Source: Bacteroidota bacterium (GTDB lineage: Bacteria > Bacteroidota > Bacteroidia > Flavobacteriales > Schleiferiaceae). From it: a DNA stretch of 64,000 bases. Each line of letters opens with the position of its first letter. The first letter of the stretch is position 1. The stretch spans positions 248,001-312,000 of the forward strand of contig JANSYJ010000002.1 in NCBI GenBank assembly GCA_024742495.1. Direction: 5' to 3'. Positions 54,360 to 63,891 of this stretch are shown in pieces. The translations under genes were made by a program, and so were the position numbers. The notes below the pieces were generated by a model. The model did no database searches and had not been told where the DNA came from. It worked only from the letters and a program-made list of their open reading frames with translations.

Positions 54360-55238
54360 ATGCGAAAAATAATACTCAGCCTTTTTGTACTTCTTTCCGC
54401 TCTCTCATGTGTAAGCTATCGCACCGATACTTCACCTCCAGAGCACTTTAATTACAGCCCACCCATAAGTACCAACCCCGTTTTATTCGAACTTGGAAAA
54501 CAAGTGCCTAACAAAGCAATTATTTTGCTTCAAGAGGAATATGAGTACAGCAGCCAGCCTGTAAAACCAATCCTCAAAGAGTCTTTAGCTCAACGAAATT
54601 TTGATGGTTCCATCATCAATCATCGCGACCTTAGCGTCAATGAATACGGTCAAGCTTTGCATTATGTGGAGCATCAACCCTTTATTTATCTAGATCGATT
54701 CGAGGAACGTAAGTACCTTGATCACATTGACGTTAAAGTTTCAAACTCAAGCGGTGAAACACTGCGTCAGTTTCAATTACATTTTGATTGGAATGGTCAG
54801 CTACAGCCGCTGCCAGACGAAATGGACTTGGCAGATTTTAACGCCATTGCCATTCACCCATGGTTCTTTCTTCAACAGCAGAGTGTCCTTTGGCGTACCG
54901 CTATTCAACCCATTAATGGCTGGCCACAACGAAGCTTTTGGGCCAATGGCTTGAATTATCACTTTAAGCCAAAGCGCAATTACGATGCTTATCTTGTAAG
55001 GGGACGGGGATTAAGGGTGCAAGTAGCCTTAGAGATTAAAGATGCTGGTTTGCCAAGAATCGGGTCTCTGCATTGGAATGGCGAAACTTTAGATTTAAAA
55101 ACCGAGGATTTCTTCGGACCAGTATTCAAGCAGAGTTTCACCATCCCCGATGGCATCAACTACCAGTTCATTTATCAATACAAGCAGATAAAGGATATTC
55201 CACCGGAGTGGATTGTTCAGCCTAAAGACTTGCACTAA
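54360..55238 (+). CDS. lipoprotein of unknown function
   Basis: The 292-residue protein has a lipobox signal (MRKIILSLFVLLSALSC). The mature part is rich in Pro, Tyr and Trp and likely mostly beta strand (YLDRFEERKYLDHIDVKVSN, LHFDWNGQLQPLPDEM). It matches no family I recognise. The frame is open further upstream, but the ATG at 54360 starts the signal peptide. It diverges from metK, and its last codons overlap the -33 box of the metH operon promoter. Confidence 0.65.
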   Translation: MRKIILSLFVLLSALSCVSYRTDTSPPEHFNYSPPISTNPVLFELGKQVPNKAIILLQEEYEYSSQPVKPILKESLAQRNFDGSIINHRDLSVNEYGQALHYVEHQPFIYLDRFEERKYLDHIDVKVSNSSGETLRQFQLHFDWNGQLQPLPDEMDLADFNAIAIHPWFFLQQQSVLWRTAIQPINGWPQRSFWANGLNYHFKPKRNYDAYLVRGRGLRVQVALEIKDAGLPRIGSLHWNGETLDLKTEDFFGPVFKQSFTIPDGINYQFIYQYKQIKDIPPEWIVQPKDLH

Positions 55239-55260
55239 TCATTTCCGGCACTTACATTTG
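55229..55260 (+). promoter_or_regulatory. candidate promoter of the metH-metF operon
   Basis: CTTG (55229-55232), 20 bases and TACATTTG (55253-55260) fit the Bacteroidota consensus. Transcription would begin around 55267, at the first base of the SAM riboswitch. Confidence 0.65.
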
Positions 55261-55267
55261 CCCCATA

Positions 55268-55367
55268 CTTATCCAGAAAGACGGAGGGAATGGGCCCGCA
55301 GATGTCTTAGCAACCCCTTAGGGCGGGTGCTACTTCCCACCTCGGCATTTTGCAGAGGGTAGATGAG
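55268..55367 (+). ncRNA. SAM-I (S-box) riboswitch
   Basis: P1 is formed by CTTATC (55268-55273) and GATGAG (55362-55367). Inside are AAGAC...GTCTT (P2), the conserved GGAGGGA and GGGCCCG blocks, TTAGCAACC, GGTGCTACTTCC and a CCTC/GAGG stem (P4) in the canonical order. It precedes the split metH and metF genes, where SAM binding would lower expression. No Rho-independent terminator is seen between it and the ATG at 55432, so control of translation start is possible. Confidence 0.92.
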
Positions 55368-55431
55368 AGGCGTTTCTTCAAACAATTCCACAACATTCGG
55401 GCTTTCGGGATAGGTGATAGTAAAAAAAGCT

Positions 55432-56451
55432 ATGACCAAAGAAGCGATATTTAAAATTCTGGAGGAGCGCATTCTTGTGCTGGATGGGGCAATGGGCACC
55501 ATGATCCAAAGGCATAAACTCACGGAAGCCGATTATCGTGGGGAGCGGTTTAAAGATTACCCCCACGACCTAAAAGGCAACAACGACTTACTAAGTTTAA
55601 GCCAAGGCGAAATTATTAAGGATATCCATCGGGCTTATTTGGCCGCTGGTGCTGATATTATTGAAACCAACACCTTTAACAGCACCCGGGTTTCAATGGC
55701 CGATTACCACATGGAAGATCTGGTGCCAGAAATTAATGAGACCGCAGCTAAAATTGCTCGAGCTGCCGCTGATGAATTTACGGCTCAAAACCCGAATAAA
55801 CCACGCTTGGTGGCGGGTTCCATTGGGCCGACTAATAAAACGACCAGTCTTAGTCCGGATGTGAACAATCCGGGTTTTAGGGCCATTGATTTTGATACCC
55901 TTGCTGCGGATTATAAAGAGCAAGCCGCAGCCTTAATTAGGGGTGGAGTAGATATCCTATTGGTGGAAACGGTTTTTGATACCCTCAATGCCAAGGCCGC
56001 CCTATTTGCCTTACAAGACTTATTTGATGATTTAGGAAAGGAGTATCCAATTATGGTTTCGGGAACAATTACCGACGCTTCTGGACGAACCCTTTCTGGG
56101 CAAACAACAGAGGCCTTTTTAACCAGTTTAAGTCATGTGCCTTTATTGTCCATTGGACTAAACTGCGCCTTGGGGGCTGATCAGCTGAGGCCTTATGTGC
56201 AAACCCTTGCTGCAAAAGCACCCTTTGCCGTGAGTGCTCATCCCAATGCCGGACTACCCAATGCCTTTGGCGAATACGATCAGGGTCCAGATGAAATGGG
56301 AGTTCTAATTCAAGAGTATTTAAATCGAAACTTATTGAATGTAATAGGCGGCTGCTGTGGCACAACACCTGAGCATATTGAGGTATTGGCTAGAATGGTG
56401 GAAAGTGCCAAGCCAAGACCATTATCGGCCTCAATTGTAAGTGATTATTAA
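55432..56451 (+). CDS. metH: methionine synthase, homocysteine-methyltransferase half
   Basis: This 339-residue protein equals the N-terminal homocysteine S-methyltransferase domain of cobalamin-dependent MetH. Zinc/homocysteine ligands are Cys in [13 protein letters not shown] and the pair in [23 protein letters not shown] begins the barrel and [17 protein letters not shown] follows. A GTG 18 bases upstream is in frame; the ATG at 55432 is preferred. It should act with the separately encoded pterin/B12 half immediately downstream, after a 56-base gap. The SAM-I riboswitch lies upstream. Confidence 0.92.
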   Translation: MTKEAIFKILEERILVLDGAMGTMIQRHKLTEADYRGERFKDYPHDLKGNNDLLSLSQGEIIKDIHRAYLAAGADIIETNTFNSTRVSMADYHMEDLVPEINETAAKIARAAADEFTAQNPNKPRLVAGSIGPTNKTTSLSPDVNNPGFRAIDFDTLAADYKEQAAALIRGGVDILLVETVFDTLNAKAALFALQDLFDDLGKEYPIMVSGTITDASGRTLSGQTTEAFLTSLSHVPLLSIGLNCALGADQLRPYVQTLAAKAPFAVSAHPNAGLPNAFGEYDQGPDEMGVLIQEYLNRNLLNVIGGCCGTTPEHIEVLARMVESAKPRPLSASIVSDY

Positions 56452-56507
56452 GCGGGAAATAAAGGAATGCATCTACAAAGTATAAACTTCATTACAATCT
56501 ATTTAAG

Positions 56508-59159
56508 ATGAAACTCTCTGGCTTAGAACCGCTTATTATAGATTCTAGCAAGAATTTCGTAAACATTGGTGAGCGCACCAATGTAACGGGCTCAAGGAAA
56601 TTTTTGCGATTAATTAAGGAAGATCTTTACGATGAAGCATTGGAGGTTGCCCGCGACCAAGTAGAAGGAGGAGCGCAAATCCTGGATGTAAACATGGATG
56701 AGGGCATGCTCGACGGGAAGGAAGCCATGCAGCGGTTTTTAAACCTCATTGCCGCAGAGCCAGATATTTCTCGAATTCCAATAATGATTGATTCCTCTAA
56801 GTGGGAAATCATTGAGGCGGGTTTAAAATGTGTGCAGGGTAAATCGGTGGTAAACTCTATTAGCCTTAAAGGAGGAGAGGCGGAGTTTAAAAAACAAGCC
56901 CAATTGGTAAGACGCTACGGCGCGGCGGTAATTGTGATGGCTTTTGATGAAAAAGGTCAAGCCGATAATTATGAGCGCCGCATAGATATCTGCGAACGCT
57001 CTTACCGCATATTAGTTGATGAACTAGCTTTTCCTCCGGAGGATATCATCTTCGATCCCAATATTTTCCCGGTAGCCACGGGCATTGAGGAGCATCGCAG
57101 GAATGCCCTCGATTTTTTCGAAGCAACACGTTGGATAAAAACAAATTTGCCTGGAGCGAAAGTGAGCGGAGGAGTCAGCAATGTTTCCTTCAGCTTCCGC
57201 GGAAATCAATTAGTAAGGGAGGCCATGCATGCCGCTTTTCTGTATCATGGTATTCAGCACGGTATGGACATGGGAATTGTAAATCCCACCATGTTAGAGG
57301 TGTACGAGGAGGTGCCTAAAGATTTAATGGAAAGAGTGGAGGATGTGCTGCTCGATCGGCGGGACGATGCAACCGAAAGACTATTAGAATTTGCCGAAAC
57401 TGTAAAAGGTACGGCTAAATCCAAGGAAAAGGATTTAAGCTGGCGTGAGGCGCCGGTAGCGAAAAGGATTGAACATGCCTTGGTAAAGGGTATTGTGGAT
57501 TTTATCGAAGCGGATGTGGAAGAGGCTAGGCCAAGTTTCACCAAAGTCCTAGGGCTTATCGAAGGTCCTTTGATGGACGGTATGAATGTAGTTGGTGATC
57601 TTTTTGGCTCAGGAAAAATGTTCTTGCCACAGGTGGTGAAATCGGCCCGGGTGATGAAACGAGCAGTTGCTTATTTGCAACCCTACCTCGAAGCAGAGAA
57701 AGCTGCAAGTAGCGATGTTCAGAAGAAAGGTAAAATACTCCTGGCAACAGTAAAAGGTGATGTACACGATATTGGGAAGAACATTGTAGGTGTCGTGCTG
57801 GCTTGTAACAATTTCGATATTGTTGATTTAGGTGTGATGGTGCCAATGCAGAAGATTATTGACACCGCAAAAGAAGAAGAAGTAGATGTAATTGGTTTGA
57901 GTGGCCTTATAACCCCTTCTCTGGATGAAATGATTGATGTGGCTAAGGAGATGGAGAGACAAGGTTTGGATTTACCGCTAATGATTGGTGGGGCCACTAC
58001 TTCTAGAGCGCATACCGCCGTGAAAATTTTTCCAGAGTATTCAAATATTGTGGTTCACGTTAATGATGCAAGTCGTAGTGTTCCCATTGCCCAAACGCTA
58101 GCTAGTAGCACGGCTAAGGACGAGTACCAGAAAAAAATAGCGGATGAATACACCCAACTTCGCGAGTCCTATCTCAATCGAGCCAAAAGAAAGAAATTAC
58201 TCCCTATAGCTGCGGCGAGGGAAAATGCAATTCAACTCGAATTTAAAGAAGATCAGATTGTGAAGCCAAAAGTGCTAGGACGACAAAAGCCTATCACCTT
58301 TGATCTCGCTGTTTTAAGAAACTATATTGATTGGACGCCATTTTTTCAGACCTGGCAATTGCATGGAAAGTATCCAAGAATATTGGAAGATGAAGTAGTG
58401 GGGGAAGAGGCCACGCAACTTTTTGCCGATGCTCAAAATATGCTCAATCGCATCGTTGCCGAAAATTGGTTAGAGGCGAAAGGCGTTTATGGCATTTGGA
58501 AGGCGAGGAGAAAGGGAGCCGATGATATCGAATTATTTGAGGCTGATAAAAGTATCGCTTGTTTTTATACGCTGCGTCAACAAGGCCAAAAGGCAAAGGC
58601 GGCTCCTAATTTGGCCCTCGCTGATTTTATTGCACCAGATCGAGAGGACTATATCGGTTCTTTTGCAGTTTGTGCCGGTCTAGGTATCGAGCCAAAGCTC
58701 AATGAATTTAAACAGCAGCATGATGATTACTCCTCCATATTACTAAAGGCCTTAGCCGATAGATTAGCGGAAGCGGCGGCGGAATACTTACATCAATACC
58801 TAAGGCAAGAGGCTTGGGCTTATGCCAAGGATGAAGAATTGGATAATCAGGATTTAATTGCCGAGCAATATCGGGGGATTCGACCAGCACCGGGTTATCC
58901 CGCTTGTCCCGACCATCTAGAGAAAACAAGCATTTTTAAATTATTACAAGCCGAGGAAATAGGCATGCAGCTAACCGAAAGTTTGGCCATGAATCCAGCG
59001 GCAAGCGTATCGGGCTATTATTTCGCGCATCCCCAGGCAAAGTATTTTGGCCTTGGGAAAATAGAGAAAGACCAGGTTGCAGATTATGCGCAGCGACGAG
59101 GCATTAGCCTGGAGACTGCTGAGAAATGGCTAAGGCCAAATTTGAATTACGATTTATGA
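56508..59159 (+). CDS. metH: methionine synthase, pterin/cobalamin/activation half
   Basis: The 883-residue protein contains the remaining MetH modules: a pterin-binding barrel (about 1-265, [16 protein letters not shown]), a cobalamin cap, a B12-binding domain with the DVHDIGKN motif (cobalt-ligand His420), and a SAM-dependent reactivation domain (about 610-883) with the [12 protein letters not shown] motif. It transfers methyl from methyltetrahydrofolate to cobalamin and then to homocysteine held by the other half. The split after the first domain is seen in other Bacteroidota. Its TGA overlaps the metF ATG. Confidence 0.95.
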   Translation: MKLSGLEPLIIDSSKNFVNIGERTNVTGSRKFLRLIKEDLYDEALEVARDQVEGGAQILDVNMDEGMLDGKEAMQRFLNLIAAEPDISRIPIMIDSSKWEIIEAGLKCVQGKSVVNSISLKGGEAEFKKQAQLVRRYGAAVIVMAFDEKGQADNYERRIDICERSYRILVDELAFPPEDIIFDPNIFPVATGIEEHRRNALDFFEATRWIKTNLPGAKVSGGVSNVSFSFRGNQLVREAMHAAFLYHGIQHGMDMGIVNPTMLEVYEEVPKDLMERVEDVLLDRRDDATERLLEFAETVKGTAKSKEKDLSWREAPVAKRIEHALVKGIVDFIEADVEEARPSFTKVLGLIEGPLMDGMNVVGDLFGSGKMFLPQVVKSARVMKRAVAYLQPYLEAEKAASSDVQKKGKILLATVKGDVHDIGKNIVGVVLACNNFDIVDLGVMVPMQKIIDTAKEEEVDVIGLSGLITPSLDEMIDVAKEMERQGLDLPLMIGGATTSRAHTAVKIFPEYSNIVVHVNDASRSVPIAQTLASSTAKDEYQKKIADEYTQLRESYLNRAKRKKLLPIAAARENAIQLEFKEDQIVKPKVLGRQKPITFDLAVLRNYIDWTPFFQTWQLHGKYPRILEDEVVGEEATQLFADAQNMLNRIVAENWLEAKGVYGIWKARRKGADDIELFEADKSIACFYTLRQQGQKAKAAPNLALADFIAPDREDYIGSFAVCAGLGIEPKLNEFKQQHDDYSSILLKALADRLAEAAAEYLHQYLRQEAWAYAKDEELDNQDLIAEQYRGIRPAPGYPACPDHLEKTSIFKLLQAEEIGMQLTESLAMNPAASVSGYYFAHPQAKYFGLGKIEKDQVADYAQRRGISLETAEKWLRPNLNYDL

Positions 59160-60109
59160 AAGTAACAGAGCACATTAATAAGGCCAAGGACACCCTTTTT
59201 TCATTTGAGATATTACCTCCTTTGAAAGGCCAGCGCATTGAAGATATTTACAATGTGATTGATCCATTAATGGAATTCAATCCACCCTTTATAAACGTTA
59301 CCTACCATCGCGAAGAAGTGATTTACAAGCGATTGCCCAGCGGCTTGCTAGAGCAGAAAACCGTTCGTAAAAGACCAGGCACAGTAGGGATCTGTGCCGC
59401 ATTGCAATACCGATATAAAGTAGATACCGTGCCCCATATTTTATGTGGTGGTTTTAGTAAGGAGGATACCGAGAACGCTTTAATCGACTTGGATTTTTTA
59501 GGGATTGATAATGTATTAGCCCTGCGCGGAGATAGTATGAAAAGCGAGCAGTTTTTTGCGCCTGAGGCCGATGGAAATCGTTATGCGAAAGATCTCGTCC
59601 GTCAAATTAAGAATATGAATCAAGGGCGTTTTTTGGATGAAGAATTGCAAAATGCGGGCAAAACAAATTTCGCGGTTGGCGTTGCCGGCTACCCCGAGAA
59701 GCACTACGAAGCGCCCAGTTTAAATAATGATATTGAACACCTAAAGCAAAAGGTAGATGCTGGGGCCGATTATATTGTGACCCAACTGTTTTTCGATAAT
59801 CAAAAGTATTTCGACTTTGTGGATCGCTGCCGAAAAGCGGGAATAGAAGTGCCAATTATCCCGGGACTGAAACCTATCTCCACTAAAAAACATCTTAGCT
59901 TTTTACCCCATTTCTTTAAAGTTGATTTACCCGATGATTTGGTGAAATCAGTAATTGCATGCAAGGATAATGAAGAAGTTAGGCAGGTGGGGATTGAATG
60001 GGGAATTCAACAGGCAAAAGAATTAAAGGCAGCAGGAGCACCAGCAATTCATTTTTACAGCATGGGGAAGCCCGACAATATCGTGCATATTGCCCGAGAA
60101 GTCTTTTAA
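59156..60109 (+). CDS. metF: methylenetetrahydrofolate reductase
   Basis: MetF (317 residues) reduces methylene-THF to methyl-THF, the methyl donor for MetH. The barrel shows the [19 protein letters not shown] start, the [20 protein letters not shown] strand-helix region in parts, VLALRGD and [12 protein letters not shown]. The frame opens 30 bases upstream inside metH, but the ATG at 59156 overlaps the metH stop (ATGA) and gives the usual length. It completes a methyl-supply operon under one SAM riboswitch. Confidence 0.95.
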   Translation: MKVTEHINKAKDTLFSFEILPPLKGQRIEDIYNVIDPLMEFNPPFINVTYHREEVIYKRLPSGLLEQKTVRKRPGTVGICAALQYRYKVDTVPHILCGGFSKEDTENALIDLDFLGIDNVLALRGDSMKSEQFFAPEADGNRYAKDLVRQIKNMNQGRFLDEELQNAGKTNFAVGVAGYPEKHYEAPSLNNDIEHLKQKVDAGADYIVTQLFFDNQKYFDFVDRCRKAGIEVPIIPGLKPISTKKHLSFLPHFFKVDLPDDLVKSVIACKDNEEVRQVGIEWGIQQAKELKAAGAPAIHFYSMGKPDNIVHIAREVF

Positions 60110-60217
60110 TTTTTTCAACATTCAAAAGGGTAAATTGTGGATAGAAGCTCGAGCCCTCAGGTTTGAAAGTGGCTCATACTGATTAAATTAGAAGAGTATA
60201 ATTGCTAAACCATTCGC

Positions 60218-61657
60218 ATGCCCACAAAAACCAAAACCACCTCTAAAACCACCGCAAAAGACAAGAAGCTAAAAGATAGCCCAAATAAGTCCCCACGCAA
60301 GACCACTAAAGGGAAGCCTAGCAAGGAGCCTAAGATATTTGTGCTGGATACTTCGGTGATTTTATACGATCACAATTCCATTATGAATTTTGATGAGCAT
60401 GACGTAGCCATTCCCATTACGGTGCTTGAGGAATTAGATGAGTTTAAGAAGGGAAGTGACACTAAAAATTATGAGGCGCGCCAGTTCATCCGATTTTTAG
60501 ATCGAAAGGCCGGAGATCAAAATATCAATGACTGGATCTCCTTAAACGGTGGTAGTAAAGGCCGCTTTAAGGTAATTATGGAAACCCGTGGTACGGGGGA
60601 AGATGCTCAGCATATTTTCGGCGCTGGGAAAAACGATCATAAGATTCTCAATGCCGCCCTAAATATGGCCGCTTCCGCTGATGGTAGGCAGGTAATCTTA
60701 GTAACCAAGGACATCAACCTTAGGCTGAAAGCTAAAGCGCTAAACATCATAGCCCAAGATTATGAAACGGGAAAGATTAAAGATGTGGAGCAGCTTTACA
60801 GCGGTAAAACTAAGTTGGATGATTTTGATCAAGAATTGATTGATAATCTTTACAAAAAGAAGAGCCTAGACTTAGATACAGTGCAGTCGAATTATAAGGG
60901 CTTTGAAAAGTTGAATAATCACTTTTACATTTTAAAAGCGGCCAAGAGCAGTACCCTTTCCTTTTACAATGCCCACACCGAAACGCTGGATCAAATAGAG
61001 AAAAAGAGTTTTTACGGCATTAAGCCTCGGAATGCTGAGCAGGCTTTTGCCTTGCATGCCATTGCCAATCCGGAGATTAAGCTGGTGACCTTAAGTGGGG
61101 TTGCAGGGACCGGTAAAACCTTACTGGCTCTGGCCGGCGCTTTAGAGCAAAGGAGGGAATACAAGCAAATTTATTTGGCCCGGCCTATTGTTCCATTAAG
61201 TAATAAGGATATCGGATTCCTTCCCGGTGATATGAAAGCTAAGATTAATCCCTACATGCAGCCTTTATGGGATAATCTAAAATTTATAAAAAATCAGTTT
61301 AGTGAGCAGGATAAGGAGTATCGCCAGATTGATGAGATGGTGAATTCCGAAAAGCTGCTGGTAACACCCTTGGCCTACATCCGAGGAAGAAGCCTTTCCA
61401 ATGTTATTTTTATTGTTGATGAAGCGCAGAACTTAACCCCCCATGAGGTTAAAACGGTAATTACCCGAGCGGGTGAAAACGCCAAGTTCATATTTACTGG
61501 AGATGTCAATCAAATCGATACGCCCTATTTGGATGAGCAGTCTAATGGTTTGAGTTACCTAATTGATAAAATTAAGGGGAACAAACTATTTGCACATGTA
61601 CTTCTGGAGAAAGGAGAGCGATCAGAATTGGCGAATTTGGCCAATGAGTTGCTCTAA
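60218..61657 (+). CDS. PhoH family ATPase with N-terminal PIN domain
   Basis: The 479-residue protein begins with about 40 basic, Lys/Thr/Pro-rich residues. A PIN nuclease domain follows (about 43-190, IFVLDTSVILYD with its Asp, and VTKDINLRLKAKAL). The PhoH-type P-loop domain has Walker A GVAGTGKT at residues 294-301 and Walker B IFIVDEAQNLTPHE. This PhoH2-like architecture couples RNA unwinding and cleavage in characterised members. It is probably monocistronic, with a 108-base gap before it and convergent with the next gene by a four-base overlap. Confidence 0.92.
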   Translation: MPTKTKTTSKTTAKDKKLKDSPNKSPRKTTKGKPSKEPKIFVLDTSVILYDHNSIMNFDEHDVAIPITVLEELDEFKKGSDTKNYEARQFIRFLDRKAGDQNINDWISLNGGSKGRFKVIMETRGTGEDAQHIFGAGKNDHKILNAALNMAASADGRQVILVTKDINLRLKAKALNIIAQDYETGKIKDVEQLYSGKTKLDDFDQELIDNLYKKKSLDLDTVQSNYKGFEKLNNHFYILKAAKSSTLSFYNAHTETLDQIEKKSFYGIKPRNAEQAFALHAIANPEIKLVTLSGVAGTGKTLLALAGALEQRREYKQIYLARPIVPLSNKDIGFLPGDMKAKINPYMQPLWDNLKFIKNQFSEQDKEYRQIDEMVNSEKLLVTPLAYIRGRSLSNVIFIVDEAQNLTPHEVKTVITRAGENAKFIFTGDVNQIDTPYLDEQSNGLSYLIDKIKGNKLFAHVLLEKGERSELANLANELL

Positions 61658-62013
61658 AGATTATCCTGTTTAAAGGCTAAAAAGCTGTAAATGCCTAAGA
61701 TGAGCTCAATGGTTGAGTAGAGCATTAATCCCGGGTTGGCGAAATCAACAATTAAGAGGGTGGTGAAAAAGGCCGGTTGTAACATCCGGTAGTTGATGAT
61801 CCATCGATAAAGTCCATCAACATTGTAAAAACTGCTTTTATAGGAAATAAGTCCTTCAATAAACATGAAGTAGCCCAAGGTGCGGAGCCAAAAATCAGCT
61901 ACCGTATCCTTCCAGAAAAATAGCGCGACTTGTTCTGGTAAAAAAACCAGCGTCAGCCCGGCAATCATCAGCACCCACCCTGAATGATTTATTGTTTTCG
62001 AAGTTCTATTCAT
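61654..62013 (-). CDS. small integral membrane protein of unknown function
   Basis: About 119 residues with four hydrophobic segments (near residues 10-28, 38-55, 75-92 and 98-117). A DoxX-like four-helix arrangement is possible but no motif proves it. The frame opens 27 bases upstream; the ATG at 62013 gives a shorter polar N-terminus (MNRTSKTINHSGW). Its 3' end overlaps phoH by four bases on the opposite strand. Confidence 0.6.
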   Translation of the reverse strand: MNRTSKTINHSGWVLMIAGLTLVFLPEQVALFFWKDTVADFWLRTLGYFMFIEGLISYKSSFYNVDGLYRWIINYRMLQPAFFTTLLIVDFANPGLMLYSTIELILGIYSFLAFKQDNL

Positions 62014-62101
62014 CCCTATATCTGCACGAAAATAGCGCAAGGATTTTAATTGCCCTATTATTCGGCTACAATGCTTGAAATAATTCTTTGTCTGAGAAAC
62101 G

Positions 62102-62140
62102 AAAAAACCCCGAAGCCTTAGGAAGACTGCGGGGTTTTTA
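62102..62140 (-). terminator. terminator after pckA
   Basis: On the minus strand an AAAAACCCCG...CGGGG stem with an imperfect inner part is followed by TTTTTT. The A-tract on the other side could let it act in both directions. Confidence 0.75.
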
Positions 62141-62157
62141 AAATATAATTAGCGGAC

Positions 62158-63774
62158 TTAACCTACTTTTTCAGAAACCTTAGGGGCTCCAGCCATAATA
62201 TCCTCACTAGCATAGTCTGAGAACTTCTCAAAGTTGCTTAGGAATTTCTTGGCCAATTCATTTGCCGTGCGATCGTAATCGTTGGTATCCTCCCAGGTAT
62301 TTCTTGGGAATAAAATTTCATCGGGCACATCGGGGCAAGATGTTGGCATTGCTAAACCAAATACCTCGTGGGTTTTAAATTCAGCATTGTCAAATTTACC
62401 TTCTAAAGCCGCGGTGATCATAGCTCTGGTATAGCTCAGTTTCATGCGATTACCAACACCATAACCGCCACCAGACCAGCCCGTATTTACTAACCATACA
62501 TTTGCGCCAGAGCTTTTCATTTTGGCACTTAGCATATCAGCATACTTGGTAGGATGTAGGGGCATAAATGGAGCGCCAAAACAAGCTGAAAAGGCTACTT
62601 GAGGCTCGGTTACACCTTCTTCCGTACCAGCTACTTTGGCCGTGTATCCACTAATAAAATGGAAGGCTGCTTGCCCAGGAGTAAGTTTAGAGATAGGAGG
62701 CAGAACACCATAGGCGTCACAAGTTAAAAAGAACACATTTTTAGGATTCTCGCCCATTGATGGAACTTGAATATTATCAATGTGATCAATAGGATAGCTA
62801 ACGCGGGTGTTTTCAGTTTTACTGCTATCGTGGTAATCCACTTCATTAGTTCCTTCTTTGAAAATGATATTTTCAAGCAAGGCACCTTTCTTTACAGCAC
62901 GGAAGATGTCTGGTTCTTTTTCGGCACTTAGGTCGATAGCCTTAGCGTAGCAGCCACCTTCAAAATTAAATATCACGTGGTCCTCTGTCCAACCATGCTC
63001 ATCATCACCAATTAATTTGCGATTAGGATCCGCACTTAAAGTGGTTTTACCCGTACCGGAAAGGCCAAAGAAAAGAGCGCTATCTCCATCCTCACCAACA
63101 TTGGCGGAACAGTGCATGCTCAATACGTTTTTTTGATGAGGTAGGATGAAATTCAAGGCGGAGAAGATTCCCTTCTTGATTTCACCGGTGTATCCCGTTC
63201 CCCCAACTACCGCCATCTGATCGGTAAAATTTAGGATCGCGAAATTGGATTGACGTGTATGGTCCACTTCAGGATCGGCCATAAAACCTGGTGCGTTTAG
63301 AACTACCCAGTCTGGTTCGAAATCTTTTAGCTCCTCTTCAGTTGGACGAAGGAACATGTTATTAGCAAAGATATTGGACCATGGTAATTCGGTGATCACA
63401 CGGATTTTTAGGCGGTAACGTTCATCAGCAACAGCAAATACATCGCGTACATAAACTTCTTTACCACTTAGGTAACCTGAAACTTTATCTTTTAGGCTTG
63501 AGTAATGATCGGTTTCGAAAGGGATGTTAATATTTCCCCACCACACGGCATCTTCAGTAATGGCGTCTTTTACAATAAATCGGTCCTTTGGGGAACGGCC
63601 TTTGAATTTTCCGGTATCGATCGACAGGGCTCCAGAATCTGCTAGTTCTCCCATTCCTTTTTCAAGGGTGATTTTTTCTAGATCATTGGGGGAGAGGTTC
63701 CATTTGGCGTTGGCTTCTTTAATTCCGTAACGCTCTAAGGAATCTTGAGCTGGTCTCACTTCTTTGAAACTCAT
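62158..63774 (-). CDS. pckA: phosphoenolpyruvate carboxykinase (ATP)
   Basis: This 538-residue enzyme converts oxaloacetate and ATP to PEP for gluconeogenesis. The kinase P-loop GLSGTGKTTLSADP is near residue 235. The GDDEHGW segment follows with the metal-binding Asp, and FNFEGGCYAKAIDLS is the family signature. The N-terminal SIDTGKFKGRSPKDRF binds substrate. A minus-strand TAATTTTG box (63808-63815) lies 33 bases upstream. It is monocistronic, with its own terminator. Confidence 0.97.
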   Translation of the reverse strand: MSFKEVRPAQDSLERYGIKEANAKWNLSPNDLEKITLEKGMGELADSGALSIDTGKFKGRSPKDRFIVKDAITEDAVWWGNINIPFETDHYSSLKDKVSGYLSGKEVYVRDVFAVADERYRLKIRVITELPWSNIFANNMFLRPTEEELKDFEPDWVVLNAPGFMADPEVDHTRQSNFAILNFTDQMAVVGGTGYTGEIKKGIFSALNFILPHQKNVLSMHCSANVGEDGDSALFFGLSGTGKTTLSADPNRKLIGDDEHGWTEDHVIFNFEGGCYAKAIDLSAEKEPDIFRAVKKGALLENIIFKEGTNEVDYHDSSKTENTRVSYPIDHIDNIQVPSMGENPKNVFFLTCDAYGVLPPISKLTPGQAAFHFISGYTAKVAGTEEGVTEPQVAFSACFGAPFMPLHPTKYADMLSAKMKSSGANVWLVNTGWSGGGYGVGNRMKLSYTRAMITAALEGKFDNAEFKTHEVFGLAMPTSCPDVPDEILFPRNTWEDTNDYDRTANELAKKFLSNFEKFSDYASEDIMAGAPKVSEKVG

Positions 63775-63807
63775 AGTGCTTGTTTTTGATCAGCAATTAT
63801 TAGACTG

Positions 63808-63815
63808 CAAAATTA
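63808..63815 (-). promoter_or_regulatory. candidate pckA -7 box
   Basis: TAATTTTG on the minus strand fits TAnnTTTG, but I see no matching TTTG 18-20 bases further upstream. Confidence 0.35.
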
Positions 63816-63891
63816 AAACTTCTGGGCGGTCTGATTCCGATTTTTAGCATTAAATAATTGAAATACAAAGCGTAAAAAATACACTTAGCTT

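Noticed and set aside
60152-60174. GAGCC/GGCTC hairpin before phoH
   Set aside because: A five-pair stem with a long loop, no T-run and no promoter boxes is too weak to call.
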